In this document: in pieces, positions 15,021-15,532 of the stretch | Numbering within the stretch: the first letter of the stretch is position 1 | Layout: the number at the start of each line of letters is the position of its first letter | Source: an uncultured Arenimonas sp. | Lineage (GTDB): Bacteria; Pseudomonadota; Gammaproteobacteria; Xanthomonadales; Xanthomonadaceae | NCBI GenBank assembly: GCA_946480565.1 | Contig: CAMLKR010000042.1 | Location: forward strand, 1 to 15,532 | Direction: 5' to 3' | Length of the DNA stretch: 15,532 nucleotides | The notes under the pieces: model-generated | The model's database searches: none | What the model was told of the DNA's origin: nothing | What the model saw: the letters and a program-made list of their open reading frames with translations, nothing else | Translations under genes and position numbers: made by a program

Positions 15021-15532
15021 TCAGTTGGCCTTGTGGATGGCGCGCTTGTCCACGGCCATCGCGGCGTCGTGGATGGCTTCCGACAGGGTCGGGTGGGCGT
15101 GGCAGATGCGCGCCAGGTCCTCGGCGGAACCGTGGAATTCCATCGCCAGCACGCCTTCGTGCACCAGCTCGGAGACGTTCACGCCGACCAGGTGCATGCC
15201 CAGGATGCGGTCGGTTTCCTCGTGCGCGATCACCTTGACGAAGCCGGCCGGCTCGCCCATGGCGACGGCGCGGCCGACGGCCGCGAACGGGAAGCTGCCG
15301 GTCTTGTACGGGATGCCTTCAGCCTTGAGCTGCTGCTCGGTCTTGCCGACCCAGGCGATCTCCGGCTCGGTGTAGATGACCCAGGGCACGGTGTCGAGGT
15401 TGACGTGGCCCGGCAGGCCGGCAATGAGCTCGGCCACCGCGATGCCTTCCTCGAAGCCCTTGTGCGCCAGCATCGGGCCGCGCACGCAGTCGCCCACCGC
15501 CCAGATGCCCTCGACGCCGGTGAAGCAGTGCT
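15021..15532 (-). CDS. lpdA: Dihydrolipoyl dehydrogenase (E3), C-terminal part, 5' truncated by the window
   Basis: The last 169 or so residues of an FAD-dependent flavoenzyme that reoxidises dihydrolipoamide in 2-oxoacid dehydrogenase complexes, passing electrons to NAD+. The frame is open to the window edge. [13 protein letters not shown] near the start is the FAD-contacting motif of the E3 proteins that serve 2-oxoglutarate dehydrogenase. The dimerisation domain follows, with [19 protein letters not shown]. The catalytic His-Glu site is in [15 protein letters not shown]. The redox-active disulfide lies outside the window. An apparent GTG start at 15497 is inside the conserved GD motif and is not real. 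Upstream sucA and sucB are expected beyond the right edge but not seen. Confidence 0.96.
   Translation of the reverse strand, partial: HCFTGVEGIWAVGDCVRGPMLAHKGFEEGIAVAELIAGLPGHVNLDTVPWVIYTEPEIAWVGKTEQQLKAEGIPYKTGSFPFAAVGRAVAMGEPAGFVKVIAHEETDRILGMHLVGVNVSELVHEGVLAMEFHGSAEDLARICHAHPTLSEAIHDAAMAVDKRAIHKAN

Noticed and set aside
1..15532. CRISPR arrays, tRNA or rRNA genes, insertion sequences, integrase or prophage genes
   Set aside because: None seen: no regularly spaced repeats, no transposase motifs, and base composition looks even across the window.

Overview
The window is a very GC-rich chromosomal segment with strong third-position G/C bias. The protein families present (a DegP-type envelope protease, a YfhM-like alpha-2-macroglobulin paired with PbpC, a PilH-like response regulator, a zinc-less CbpA, and a 2-oxoglutarate-dehydrogenase-type Lpd) suggest a gammaproteobacterium of the Xanthomonadaceae/Lysobacteraceae group (Lysobacter, Luteimonas, Pseudoxanthomonas or a relative). 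The assignment rests on family resemblance and composition. The genus cannot be fixed from this sequence. Nothing mobile, no RNA gene and no CRISPR array was seen. Genes are tightly packed and the longest gap between genes is about 180 bp.

Layout, left to right. The + strand begins with the C-terminal DNA-wrapping domain of gyrA (partial). Next comes a coupled pair: an HtrA/Deg serine protease with an intact triad and about four PDZ domains, whose stop codon overlaps (ATGA) the start of a smaller secreted trypsin-fold protein that has lost all three catalytic residues. A second + strand unit follows: a 1634-residue lipoprotein alpha-2-macroglobulin with its thioester motif, then pbpC one base later. 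This left two-thirds of the window is an envelope block of protease, pseudoprotease, protease trap and peptidoglycan synthase.

The right third is a stress and housekeeping block. A Prx5-type peroxiredoxin (- strand) and an Hsp20 small heat-shock protein (+ strand) diverge from a 183-bp region. That region carries a near-consensus sigma-32 promoter toward hsp20 and a weaker sigma-32-like match toward the peroxiredoxin. The two -35 elements form one short palindrome. cbpA follows hsp20 with its own -10 and leader hairpin, so a peroxidase, a holdase and a DnaK co-chaperone sit together. Beyond a bidirectional terminator, three - strand genes converge on it: a stand-alone PilH-like receiver, a YhdH/AcuI oxidoreductase, and the 3' end of lpd.

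The most interesting points are: (1) the split active/dead Deg pair, which resembles in two polypeptides the active-plus-degenerate, multi-PDZ layout known from eukaryotic Nma111/Deg7; (2) a sigma-E-like promoter whose -35 core lies in the loop of the gyrA 3' hairpin; and (3) the divergent heat-shock promoter with interleaved -35 boxes. Most other content is ordinary core genome. I found no clear evidence of a wholly new biological system.
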